The notes: generated by a model not told the origin, from the sequence alone. Shown: positions 1-5,948, numbered from the stretch's first letter. The stretch: DNA of 7,060 bases from CAXGUU01 sp964012875 (GCA_964012875.1 CAXGUU010000169.1:1-7060), one strand, 5' to 3'. Numbers and translations are program-made.

Positions 1-141
1 TTTATAGGGACCCGAAAAAGCGCCAAGCCGTTTTTGGACCCACCGACTGGTCACAAATAGATCTGACGCGACGTCCGGGACCGCAATTTGTCGCGTTTAC
101 CTCGGTTAACATGGTCCGAGTTCGTGTTCGGAGAACGATCG
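1..141. other. Left-edge non-coding leader
   Basis: No convincing gene lies here; this is the leader of the amidohydrolase gene. An imperfect hairpin can be drawn from about 7-20 against 29-41, with an A-run pairing a T-run. It has a bulge and a mismatch and could be the end of an upstream transcript. The reading frame of the next gene stays open back to a TTG at 88, but the residues it adds look like neither a signal peptide nor a domain, so I treat them as untranslated. A possible -10-like TAACAT at 107-112 has no well-spaced -35 box. Confidence 0.4.
130..134 (+). promoter_or_regulatory. Ribosome binding site that fixes the amidohydrolase start
   Basis: GGAGA lies 7 bases before the ATG at 142. 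The ATG is followed directly by a signal-peptide-like stretch. The alternative TTG at 88 would bury that signal peptide 18 residues inside the protein and has no comparable Shine-Dalgarno sequence. The site therefore decides in favour of 142. Confidence 0.65.
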
Positions 142-1473
142 ATGTCCCGTTTCTTCTGTCGTTTCAGCGCTGTAGCGTTCGCGTTCCTAATCCCGCTACC
201 GCTGCTTGCTGTAGGTGATGCCGCCTTATCGCAGGCAATAGACGATGACTATGCGTCGCTTCACGCCTTGTACGTCAATATCCACCGAAATCCTGAGCTG
301 CACGATCAGGAAGTGGAGACCAGCGCTCGCATGGCCGAGGAGATGCAAGCCGCCGGACTGACCGTGAAGACTGGGATTGGCGGCCATGGTGTGGTGGGCC
401 GTCTGCAGAACGGGGGGGGGCAAACACTGCTGCTCAGAACCATCATGGACGCACTACCGATTTCCGAGCAAACGGGGCTTGAGTACGCAAGCACCAGAAC
501 GGCGATCGCGGCGGACGGCAGTGAAGTTCCTGTTGCGCATGTATGTGGCCACGACGCGATGATGGTCTCAGCGATTGGCGCAGTTCGCTATCTCGCTGCT
601 AATCGGGATACGTGGTCCGGCACTTTGATCCTTCTCGCGCAGCCCGCCGATGAAACCATTCTCGGCGCGCGTACGATGATTGCGGACGGACTGACCAAGC
701 ATCTGCCGCGCCCTGATTTTCTGATTGGCTATCACCTCCTACCCGAATTTTCGAGCAACGAAGTCGCTTGGCGGTCAGGCGATGCGCTGGCGGGTGCCGA
801 GACGGCTGAAATCGTCGTGCGCGGCATACCCGGCCATGGTTCTTTCCCCGCGGACGCAAAAGATCCGATTCCGCTGGCTGCCCAGATTGTGCTGGCATTG
901 CAAACGTTAGTCACACGCGAGATACCGCCGCTCGAAACGGCATCGCTCAACATCGGCTACATCCAGGGTGGCCACGAGGTCAACGCCATCCCCTCCGAGG
1001 TGCGACTCGGGGCGACCGTTCGTTTTTACAGCGATGCAGTGCGCGAAAAACTGGTGACGGGTATTCCCCGCATTGTCGAGCATCAGGCCCGGGGCTACGG
1101 TATTCCGGAAGATCGCATGCCGACCGTATCGTTCTTGTCCAGCGGATCTCGCGCTACGTACAACGATCCGGAACTGACCGCGACGGCGAAAGAGGGATTT
1201 GTGCGAGCCCTCGGCGCGGAAAACGTGACCGAGTCTGACAGACTGCTGGGCACCGATGAAACCGCTGAACTTGCCCACGCCTGGGAACCACCAGTACCGA
1301 TGCTGTTCTTTTACTACGGCAGCAGTTCGCCGGAAGCCATGTCGGCAGCAAAGGCCGGCGGCCCTGCAATGCCGAGCCTGCACGCGCCGGATTTCGCGCC
1401 CGACATCGAACAAACCCTACGGACCGGGACAAAGGCGCTTGTAGGCGCGGTACAGGCTGTGCTTTCGCGCTGA
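142..1473 (+). CDS. Secreted M20-family amidohydrolase / metallopeptidase
   Basis: This 443-residue protein belongs to the M20 (M20D, amidohydrolase/hippurate-hydrolase-like) family, zinc-type enzymes that cleave N-acyl or amide bonds of amino acid derivatives. Residues 1 to about 28 form a signal peptide: a basic start, a hydrophobic core (AFAFLIPLPLLAV) and small residues, so a periplasmic location is inferred. Family landmarks are HRNPELH near 48-54, MDALP at 102-106, CGHD at 135-138, QPADE at 167-171, a metal-binding-type His at 198 (GYHLLPE), the dimerisation-domain GHGSFP near 231-236, and a C-terminal LHAPDF with His 414. The Cys, the His residues and the second acidic residue expected as metal ligands are present. 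The acidic pair is Asp-Glu where the family usually has Glu-Glu, so the general base appears to be Asp170. A run of nine G (412-420) encodes three glycines. Length is normal for a secreted member. The substrate is not predictable. The gene is convergent with the decayed minus-strand block. Confidence 0.9.
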   Translation: MSRFFCRFSAVAFAFLIPLPLLAVGDAALSQAIDDDYASLHALYVNIHRNPELHDQEVETSARMAEEMQAAGLTVKTGIGGHGVVGRLQNGGGQTLLLRTIMDALPISEQTGLEYASTRTAIAADGSEVPVAHVCGHDAMMVSAIGAVRYLAANRDTWSGTLILLAQPADETILGARTMIADGLTKHLPRPDFLIGYHLLPEFSSNEVAWRSGDALAGAETAEIVVRGIPGHGSFPADAKDPIPLAAQIVLALQTLVTREIPPLETASLNIGYIQGGHEVNAIPSEVRLGATVRFYSDAVREKLVTGIPRIVEHQARGYGIPEDRMPTVSFLSSGSRATYNDPELTATAKEGFVRALGAENVTESDRLLGTDETAELAHAWEPPVPMLFFYYGSSSPEAMSAAKAGGPAMPSLHAPDFAPDIEQTLRTGTKALVGAVQAVLSR

Positions 1474-1478
1474 ATCCG

Positions 1479-1730
1479 CTGCCGCTTTTTTAAGTTCGCA
1501 ACCCGTTCCCTTGCCGCACGTTCACCGTTATTCACGGCCGCCCCGACGCCGGTCTATGAGACATGATCGCCGGCCCATGTGACATGCGGCGGCAGTAGCC
1601 CAGAGACCTTGTCGAGGCGCTCGTAGTGCCCCGGCTTCGCAATGGCGAGGTCGTTATCGTGGCGGAACAGGCGCACGCAGCTCGGCTTTGGCGCCTCTTT
1701 GTCTTTTTGGCCCTTTGTGTTTGTTGCGCT
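1479..1730 (-). pseudogene. C-terminal remnant of a flavin-dependent (amine-oxidase-type) oxidoreductase
   Basis: On the minus strand, one frame (codons whose highest base is congruent with 1730) reads VRLFRHDNDLAIAKPGHY, then LPPHVTWAGDHVS, then a TAG at 1556-1554. In the same frame it continues as TGVGAAVNNGERAARERV. The AGD, then GxGAAV, then GERAA order is the usual C-terminal FAD-contact segment of flavin amine-oxidase/desaturase-type oxidoreductases. There it closes the Rossmann domain and runs into the last helix. GC-rich third positions from about 1700 downward support past coding. The rest of the protein (normally 400-500 residues) is absent, the frame has an internal stop, and its 3' end runs into the antisense of the amidohydrolase gene. 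It is therefore a relic. The right boundary is uncertain (1700-1730), as is the left (about 1479). The family call rests on motif pattern only. Confidence 0.5.
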
Positions 1731-2194
1731 CAGGCTGCCGACCGGGCTGAACGTGTTGCACCCAAGCGCACCATCAGTTCGTCGGCGTCAAGCAATTCTG
1801 AGATGAACCCGTCCTTTAACGTTTCAACGGTGATGCGGTGCCTGGTGGCGGCGTCGGTGCCGTCGTTAGATCCCATGGTGCAGTTGAGATCATCGACAAA
1901 GATGACGTCGTAGTCGCGGTTGAAGGCATCGATGGACGTCGTCATGCAACAGTAGTTGGTCGCCATGCCGGTAACGATCAGGGTGTTGCGGTCACGGCAC
2001 GGCGGGTTGCGCAGGTAGACATCGAGGTTGGTGCCGTAAAAGCAGCTGTATTTCGGCTTGGGCAGGTAGATTTCGTACTCGTTCCACGCCGCGGGTTTGA
2101 GTTCGTCGACGACTTCGACACCGGGCGTACCGGAGTTGAGCGATACGCCGTCGCGGATTGGCGCCCAGCGTTCGAGAGGCCGCGCAGTGGCCAC
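1730..2194 (-). pseudogene. N-terminally truncated isochorismatase-family cysteine hydrolase
   Basis: This frame encodes 154 residues from a GTG, against roughly 200-230 for intact family members. It matches the second two thirds of the isochorismatase-like amidohydrolase fold. RDGVSLNSGTPGVEVVDEL comes first, then the catalytic-Lys strand in LPKPKYSCFYGTNLD, then the nucleophile loop TGMATNYCC, where the first Cys occupies the usual TG-ATN-C position, then DYDVIFVDDLNCT. Missing is the N-terminal beta strand with the catalytic Asp (the usual VIDMQNDF region). Upstream the frame meets a TAA just before an A8 run (T8 at 2210-2217 on the + strand), and no other frame supplies the missing part. 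The enzyme would lack one residue of the Cys-Asp-Lys triad and is probably dead. It lies 72 bases after the LuxR stop, in the same direction, so the two were probably one transcript. The family hydrolyses amides or vinyl ethers; the substrate is unknown. Confidence 0.75.
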
Positions 2195-2266
2195 TCCCCA
2201 ATCGGGTAGTTTTTTTTAATTATTCGATGCACGAAGCGGGGAATCGGTCGCGCCTGGGGTGCAGCG
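2195..2266. other. Junction between LuxR stop and hydrolase fragment
   Basis: This short spacer should hold the start of the hydrolase gene but has no recognisable coding. It contains T8 followed by AATTATT, which is AT-rich in a GC-rich setting. No terminator-grade hairpin is seen. It is the likely deletion scar that removed the 5' third of the downstream hydrolase. Confidence 0.35.
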
Positions 2267-3006
2267 TCACTCGTTCTCCGCCGCCGGGTCGATCAGCCCG
2301 GCCAGTGCGGCGCGCGTCACGGCCTGCGCGATGGTGCGCGCGCCGAGGGTGGCCATCGCCTTTTTAAGGTGGAACCGCACGGTCTCAACCGAACGATGGA
2401 TCTGTTGCGCGGTTTCCGGCGCGCTCAGTCCGCGCGCTGCCCACAGCAGGCACTCGACTTCACGCGTTTTAAGCAGTGGCGTTTCGGGCAGCGCAATGTC
2501 CTGCAGAAACCTACGGGCTACGGCGGCATGAAAGCTGTGTGCCAGGACCATCAGGCTGTGCTCAGTCGCGGCGCGGTCATTGCGCCAGTCCGACCGGCGC
2601 CGGGTGGCCGCGGTGACAAACGCAAAGCGTCCGCCGGTGAGATGTACGGGGACCGTTATGCCGTCGGCAAATCCCATCAGGTCGCCAACATAGGCAATCG
2701 AGTCCTTTTGCAGCGGCGTCAGCCAGGCAGCCGCCTTGACGTCGTCCCAGTCGACTGGCAAATCGCTGCCCCAGGCAGAGCGGTAATAGGGATCGTGGCG
2801 ACTGTAGCGCGCCCAGCCTTTTTGCCAGCCGGGGGGGGAATTCGGTTCGTTGATGTACGGCCAACCCAGCCGCCATCGGGCGCGTGCGTGCTGGGCAGGT
2901 AGGCGTAGTCGACGCCGTCGAAGCCGAGTGCTTCGACCCTGCCGAGCAGCACGTCCAGCGCTTCGTCGAACGAACCTGCGCGCTCGAATTCCGCGTCAGT
3001 GGCCAT
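2267..3006 (-). pseudogene. LuxR-family regulator with autoinducer-binding-like domain, frame broken by one base
   Basis: Two overlapping minus-strand frames together form one LuxR-type regulator of about 246 residues, the normal length. The N-terminal part starts at ATG 3006 (MATDAEFERAGSFDEALDVL, then GFDGVDYAYLPSTHAPDGGW). The rest lies in another frame: WPYINEPN, SPPGWQKGWARYSRHDPYY, LPVDWDDV, GGRFAFVT. It ends with a LuxR/GerE helix-turn-helix at about 178-240 (TREVECLLWAARG, SVETVRFHLKKAMATLG). The aromatic and DP-rich middle fits the PAS-like autoinducer-binding fold; whether it binds an acyl-homoserine lactone cannot be told. The frames meet near 2865-2867 (CCC on the + strand). One added base there gives DGGW-G-WPYINEPN with good GC3. 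One added base in the G8 tract at 2831-2838 would also restore the frame. It may be a true mutation, phase variation or a sequencing error. No strong Shine-Dalgarno precedes 3006. A GTG at 3051 is an alternative start. Confidence 0.8.
2831..2838 (+). repeat. G8 homopolymer inside the luxR-type gene
   Basis: Eight consecutive G (C8 on the coding strand) encode the Ser-Pro-Pro stretch before GWQKGW. Tracts of this length are prone to slippage and sequencing error. The tract lies about 30 bases downstream, in the coding direction, of the apparent frame break, so a one-base change here would also restore the reading frame. Confidence 0.6.
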
Positions 3007-3088
3007 TGCCAGAGTGTAGGAACCAGGGATGCTGGGTTCAAGCGGGGCCACCGAACCCGGCCTCGCAAAGGAAAAATGTCGGGTTCGA

Positions 3089-3131
3089 AAAGGTGGCGGA
3101 GGGATTAGAACTTAGTCTTTCCGCCACCTTT
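3089..3131 (+). repeat. Long inverted repeat between divergent genes
   Basis: AAAGGTGGCGGA (3089-3100) and TCCGCCACCTTT (3120-3131) are perfect 12-base complements. As plus-strand RNA the stem continues inward through 3108/3112 with only Watson-Crick and four G-U pairs, leaving a three-base AAC loop. The total is 20 pairs. On the minus strand those four pairs would be A-C mismatches. The element lies 83 bases upstream of the LuxR start and 156 bases before the aldolase start. It could be an intergenic palindromic repeat, a leader RNA structure, or a terminator for an unseen transcript. No T-run follows, which argues against a classical terminator. Confidence 0.7.
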
Positions 3132-3162
3132 GTTGTTCGTTGTTTCACGGGGTTCCTGTACT

Positions 3163-3174
3163 GTACTCCAGTAC
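3163..3174. promoter_or_regulatory. Possible operator: short dyad GTACT-CC-AGTAC
   Basis: A 12-base dyad with five-base half sites, preceded by an overlapping CTGTACTGTACT repeat, lies in the region between the LuxR-type gene and the divergent aldolase gene. LuxR-type regulators bind dyads of 18-20 bases near their own promoters, so the location is suitable. The symmetry stops after five bases on each side, so this is suggestive only. Confidence 0.2.
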
Positions 3175-3265
3175 GCCCAAAAAGGTGCCTCAAAAGGGTG
3201 ACTGGTTTATTTGTTTTGGGTCGCTGGCTGACACGCTGAAAAAACCTGACGCGCTTTCGTTTTTT

Positions 3266-3280
3266 AGGGGAAAAGGGAAA
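3266..3280 (+). promoter_or_regulatory. Purine-rich ribosome binding site of the aldolase
   Basis: The purine-rich run AGGGGAAAAGGGAAA ends 6 bases before the ATG at 3287. It supports that start over the longer open frame beginning at 3140, whose extra 49 codons match no part of the aldolase fold. Confidence 0.55.
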
Positions 3281-3286
3281 TCGAAG

Positions 3287-4201
3287 ATGACGGACACGCC
3301 TCGCTTTCGCGGCATCTACTGCCCACACGCCGTGCCTCTGAACGCCGACGGCGATATCAACGAAGCGGAACTCCGCCGCTACGTGGACTGGCTGATTGAG
3401 CACGGTGTGCACGGCCTCTACCCGAATGGATCCACCGGCGAGTTCACGCGGTTCACTATGGAAGAACGCCGACGCATCGTCGAAATCGTGACCGACCAGG
3501 CCGCGGGCCGAGTGCCGGTGCTGGCCGGGGCCGCTGAGGCCAACGTGCGTGAGACGCTGGCCGCCTGCGAACACTACGCCGGGCTCGGCGTGGATGCCGT
3601 TGCGATCGTCTCGCCCTTCTACTACCGGCTGGGATCCGAGAGCGTCTACGCCTATTTCCTCGAGATCGCGCGAAATACGCCCGTGGATCTCACGCTCTAC
3701 AACATCCCCATGTTTGCCTCGCCCATTGAAGTGGATACGGCGCGTCGCCTCGCCGAGGAATGCGAACGGATTGTCGGCATCAAGGATTCGTCCGGCGACC
3801 TGCCGTTCATGTCGGCGCTGATCGAAGGTATCCGGCCGTCGCGTCCCGACTGGAGTTTCCTCACGGGCTGGGATCCCTGCCTGTTCGCGATGCTGATGAT
3901 TGGCTGCGACGGCGGTACGCATGCCAGTAGCGGCGTAGCGCCTGAACTCATGCGCGAGCTTTTCGAAACCACGCGTGCAGGCCACCTCGATGACGCGCGC
4001 GCATTGCAGAGTCGGGTCGCGCGCGTGTTCGATGCGCTGTTCGCGGCCGGGGATTTCCCCGAAGGGTTCCGCATGGGCGCGGCGTTCCGCGGCATTAACA
4101 CTGGAGAAGGACGCATGCCGCGGAGCGAGCGGCAACGCCAGGCGCAGGAAGCGGTGCGCGAGCGGCTTTCGAGCCAGTTACGGGCGGAAGGTTTGGAATG
4201 A
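3287..4201 (+). CDS. DapA-superfamily class I (Schiff-base) aldolase/lyase
   Basis: This 304-residue TIM-barrel protein belongs to the dihydrodipicolinate synthase / N-acetylneuraminate lyase superfamily, which adds or removes pyruvate-like units through a lysine Schiff base. Visible landmarks are NGSTGEF (47-53, matching the GTTGE carboxylate loop), SPFYY (109-113), the catalytic Tyr138 in LYNIP and the Schiff-base Lys166 in GIKDSSGD. A glycine-rich GCDGGTHASSG turn follows at 206-216. The residue matching the substrate-binding Arg of true dihydrodipicolinate synthase, two after the YNxP proline, is Phe143 in PMFAS. Lysine biosynthesis is therefore unlikely, and a sugar-acid, sialic-acid-like or aromatic-pyruvate aldolase is favoured. 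The ATG at 3287 follows AGGGGAAAAGGGAAA at 3266-3280 and starts directly on the barrel. The frame is open back to 3140, but that extension is intergenic in character. The gene is divergent from the LuxR-type gene, which may control it. The protein is probably cytoplasmic and intact. Confidence 0.88.
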   Translation: MTDTPRFRGIYCPHAVPLNADGDINEAELRRYVDWLIEHGVHGLYPNGSTGEFTRFTMEERRRIVEIVTDQAAGRVPVLAGAAEANVRETLAACEHYAGLGVDAVAIVSPFYYRLGSESVYAYFLEIARNTPVDLTLYNIPMFASPIEVDTARRLAEECERIVGIKDSSGDLPFMSALIEGIRPSRPDWSFLTGWDPCLFAMLMIGCDGGTHASSGVAPELMRELFETTRAGHLDDARALQSRVARVFDALFAAGDFPEGFRMGAAFRGINTGEGRMPRSERQRQAQEAVRERLSSQLRAEGLE

Positions 4202-4437
4202 AGACGGTGGTCTGATCGCTATTTACGAATAGAAATGGCAATACCGATACCACGGTCCTCGCATCGAGCGCTCGCGTGACAGGGGACCGATTTGTTTCGG
4301 CAGTCCTGTTGGAACAAATCTGTCCCTTTTACCTGACTTTAGCGGAGACAAACCTGACGGCCTGTTCGATTGCGCCCGCGACACGCGCAACCGGGCGCCC
4401 CGGCTGGCGAATATCGGCCCGGGGTTTTTCATGCGCG
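4202..4437. other. Intergenic region after the aldolase
   Basis: Apart from the hairpin at 4281-4328, no gene is supported here. Frames are open on the + strand from 4276 onward, but the hairpin arms lie inside that frame and its first 50 or so codons look non-coding. The stretch 4380-4430 is GC-rich and may be degraded coding sequence belonging to the remnant that follows. Confidence 0.4.
4281..4328 (+). terminator. Long hairpin followed by T4 after the aldolase gene
   Basis: The arms GGGACCGATTTGTTTC (4283-4298) and GGAACAAATCTGTCCC (4311-4326) pair with one C-U mismatch and one U-G pair. As plus-strand RNA the stem extends outward to 4281/4328 and inward to 4302/4307, through three more G-U pairs, and closes on a tight loop. 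The 3' arm runs into TTTT at 4327-4330. It lies about 80 bases after the aldolase stop, so it could end that transcript. The sequence (GGGGACCGATTTGTT and its partner AACAAATCTGTCCC) also resembles the GGGGACAGATTT-type palindromes that I associate with REP-like elements and IS200-like transposases in gammaproteobacteria. A dispersed repeat is therefore the main alternative. No transposase is present here. Confidence 0.55.
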
Positions 4438-4644
4438 GTGTCTGCGGTCAACCCGGAGGCCCATCAGCATTTGTTCAAGCGAACGTGTGTTTTGCGGCCG
4501 GGTGTGGGATCGAGTTGCTTCCGGGTCGATTACGAGCTCGACCTGACGTTCTCTTTTCTCTCAAGTGGGCAGGTGGAAAAGGCCTACCGCATGGAACGAA
4601 TCCAGCGACTGTGCGATCTGGTGATTACGTCGATGACGGAATAA
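4438..4644 (+). pseudogene. Orphan 3' coding remnant of unknown family
   Basis: The frame ending at TAA 4642-4644 has clear coding character in its last 55 codons (GC-rich third positions, few rare codons). It reads HLFKRTCVLRPG, then FRVDYELDLTFSFL, then GQVEKAYRMERIQRLCDLV. This looks like a beta strand followed by a C-terminal amphipathic helix. No start codon with a ribosome binding site is seen. The GTG at 4438 is only the nearest possible one, and the frame runs on upstream into the hairpin region. I do not recognise the family. It ends 50 bases before the monooxygenase, in the same direction, so it may be the tail of a gene once transcribed with it. It could also be a real small protein of about 68 residues. 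Confidence 0.4.
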
Positions 4645-4694
4645 CCTTGGCGAAAAGGTCTCAGATTCCCTTCTTTTAGTCGAGTGAGAGCCAC

Positions 4695-5948
4695 ATGCCA
4701 TCAGGACTTTCGGCAAAGACACGCAACCTGAATATCGCGATCGTTGGCGGCTCCATTGCCGGATGCGCTGCCGCAACCGAGCTGCACCGTCGTGGTCACG
4801 CCGTGACGGTACTGGAGCGTTCGGGCGAAGAGCTTAAGGATCGCGGCGCGGGCATTGGCATTCCTGCGTCGATGCTGAACACCCTGGTGGAGCGAGATTT
4901 GGTCGATAGCGACATCGCCTGCTTTCCAGGCGGAGCTTTTACGCGCTTGTGCCGTCGCGACGACGAGCCACGTTATGGCTACGTAGCATGGTCACAGCCC
5001 ATCGACATCATGGCGCTCAACTGGGGCAGCCTCTATCGAAACCTGCGCCGGCGGGTACCTGAGGGGACTTATCGCACTCATTCGCGCGTCACTGCACTGC
5101 GACCGACACCTCAGGAAACCGTTGTAGTCAAGCTTGCCGACGGTAGCGAACTCACATTCGATCTGGTGCTGTGTGCTGACGGCTACGCCTCACTGGGCCG
5201 GCTCACGCTGTTCCCGGACGTTGAGACACGATACGCCGGTTACGTCTTGTGGCGCGGCGCGATCCATGAATCTGAACTTGCGGAAACTAAGCCGCTGGAA
5301 CGCGGCATTCAATGCGTCGGATTTTCGGGCGGGCACGGCATTTTCTATTTCGTACCGGGTCCGGAAGAGACCGTGCGTGACGGCGAGCGTCTGGTGAACT
5401 GGGGCATTTATCATCAACTCCCTGCCGATGAGCTGCCTGCCTTCCTGACCGATACCAGCGGTTTTCGGCACGAAGGTTCGCTGCCGCCGGGTTCCATGCC
5501 TACAGCCACCGAAAATGCCATGAAGGCGTTTCACGCTGCGCATTTGCCCGACTACTACATAGAAATCATCGAGCGCAGTCGAGGCACCTTTGCCTATGTA
5601 ATTTCCGATTGCGAAGTCGAGGCCTATCATCGTAATCGCATCTGTCTCGTCGGGGACGCCGGTGCTTTTGCCCGCCCGCACAGCGGGGCCGGTGCGCTCA
5701 AGGGTATCGGCGATGTTATCAGCTTGGCTGAAGCGCTGGACGACGATGAACCGCTGGAGAACGCGCTTTCTCACTGGAGCGAGGCCCGCGCCGGTGCCAA
5801 CAATCAGCTCGTGCGTTTCGGCAACCAGCTTGGACAGGCGCTCGTGCTCGACATTCCGGACTGGTCAACGATGGATGCGGTGGCGATGAAAGCATGGTTC
5901 AGCGGTGCCGTGACAATTCAATCAGAGTACATGGAGAGCGGGCGCTAG
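4695..5948 (+). CDS. FAD-dependent monooxygenase (2,6-dihydroxypyridine 3-hydroxylase-like)
   Basis: This 417-residue protein is a group A flavoprotein monooxygenase, cytosolic, using FAD, NAD(P)H and O2 to hydroxylate an activated ring. The N-terminal dinucleotide fold is IAIVGGSIAGCAAA (14-27), a GGSxxG variant of GxGxxG typical of the dihydroxypyridine-hydroxylase branch. It is followed by the ribose-binding acid in VTVLERS and by RGAGIGI (50-56). The DG motif appears as LCADGYASLGR near 158-168. The GD motif is LVGDAGAFARPHSGAGALKG (318-337), where GDAGAF replaces the usual GDAAH. The middle has the substrate-domain elements YAGYVLWRG and VNWGIYHQLP, seen in 2,6-dihydroxypyridine 3-hydroxylase relatives. 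Length is normal for that group (about 400). The ATG at 4695 follows GTGAGAG at 4684-4690. The gene is convergent with the AraC-type regulator. The substrate is not assigned: the same family covers several N-heterocyclic and phenolic compounds. Confidence 0.88.
   Translation: MPSGLSAKTRNLNIAIVGGSIAGCAAATELHRRGHAVTVLERSGEELKDRGAGIGIPASMLNTLVERDLVDSDIACFPGGAFTRLCRRDDEPRYGYVAWSQPIDIMALNWGSLYRNLRRRVPEGTYRTHSRVTALRPTPQETVVVKLADGSELTFDLVLCADGYASLGRLTLFPDVETRYAGYVLWRGAIHESELAETKPLERGIQCVGFSGGHGIFYFVPGPEETVRDGERLVNWGIYHQLPADELPAFLTDTSGFRHEGSLPPGSMPTATENAMKAFHAAHLPDYYIEIIERSRGTFAYVISDCEVEAYHRNRICLVGDAGAFARPHSGAGALKGIGDVISLAEALDDDEPLENALSHWSEARAGANNQLVRFGNQLGQALVLDIPDWSTMDAVAMKAWFSGAVTIQSEYMESGR

Noticed and set aside
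88..112. Possible promoter with TTGTCG and TAACAT before the amidohydrolase
   Set aside because: The spacing is 13 bases, too short for a sigma-70 promoter, and both boxes are weak.
1838..2209. 123-codon + strand open frame over the hydrolase fragment
   Set aside because: The minus strand carries the Cys-hydrolase motifs; the + strand translation is Val/Arg-rich low complexity typical of an antisense frame.
3204..3246. Hairpin GGTTTATT with AAAAAACC upstream of the aldolase
   Set aside because: It has several interior mismatches and only short runs of pairs, not better than expected for this AT-rich stretch.
3038..4135. 365-codon open frame on the minus strand opposite the aldolase
   Set aside because: It mirrors the aldolase, which has clear catalytic motifs in the + frame. 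The antisense product is His/Arg-rich with no recognisable domain, a usual by-product of GC-rich codon bias.
5190..5774. 194-codon minus-strand open frame opposite the monooxygenase
   Set aside because: It is the shadow of a well-supported flavoprotein, with no domain-like sequence.
4695..5948. Assignment of the locus to nicotine or nicotinate degradation
   Set aside because: The monooxygenase resembles 2,6-dihydroxypyridine hydroxylase, and isochorismatase-family amidases and flavin oxidases occur in such pathways. However, no pathway-specific gene is present, and each family has many other substrates.
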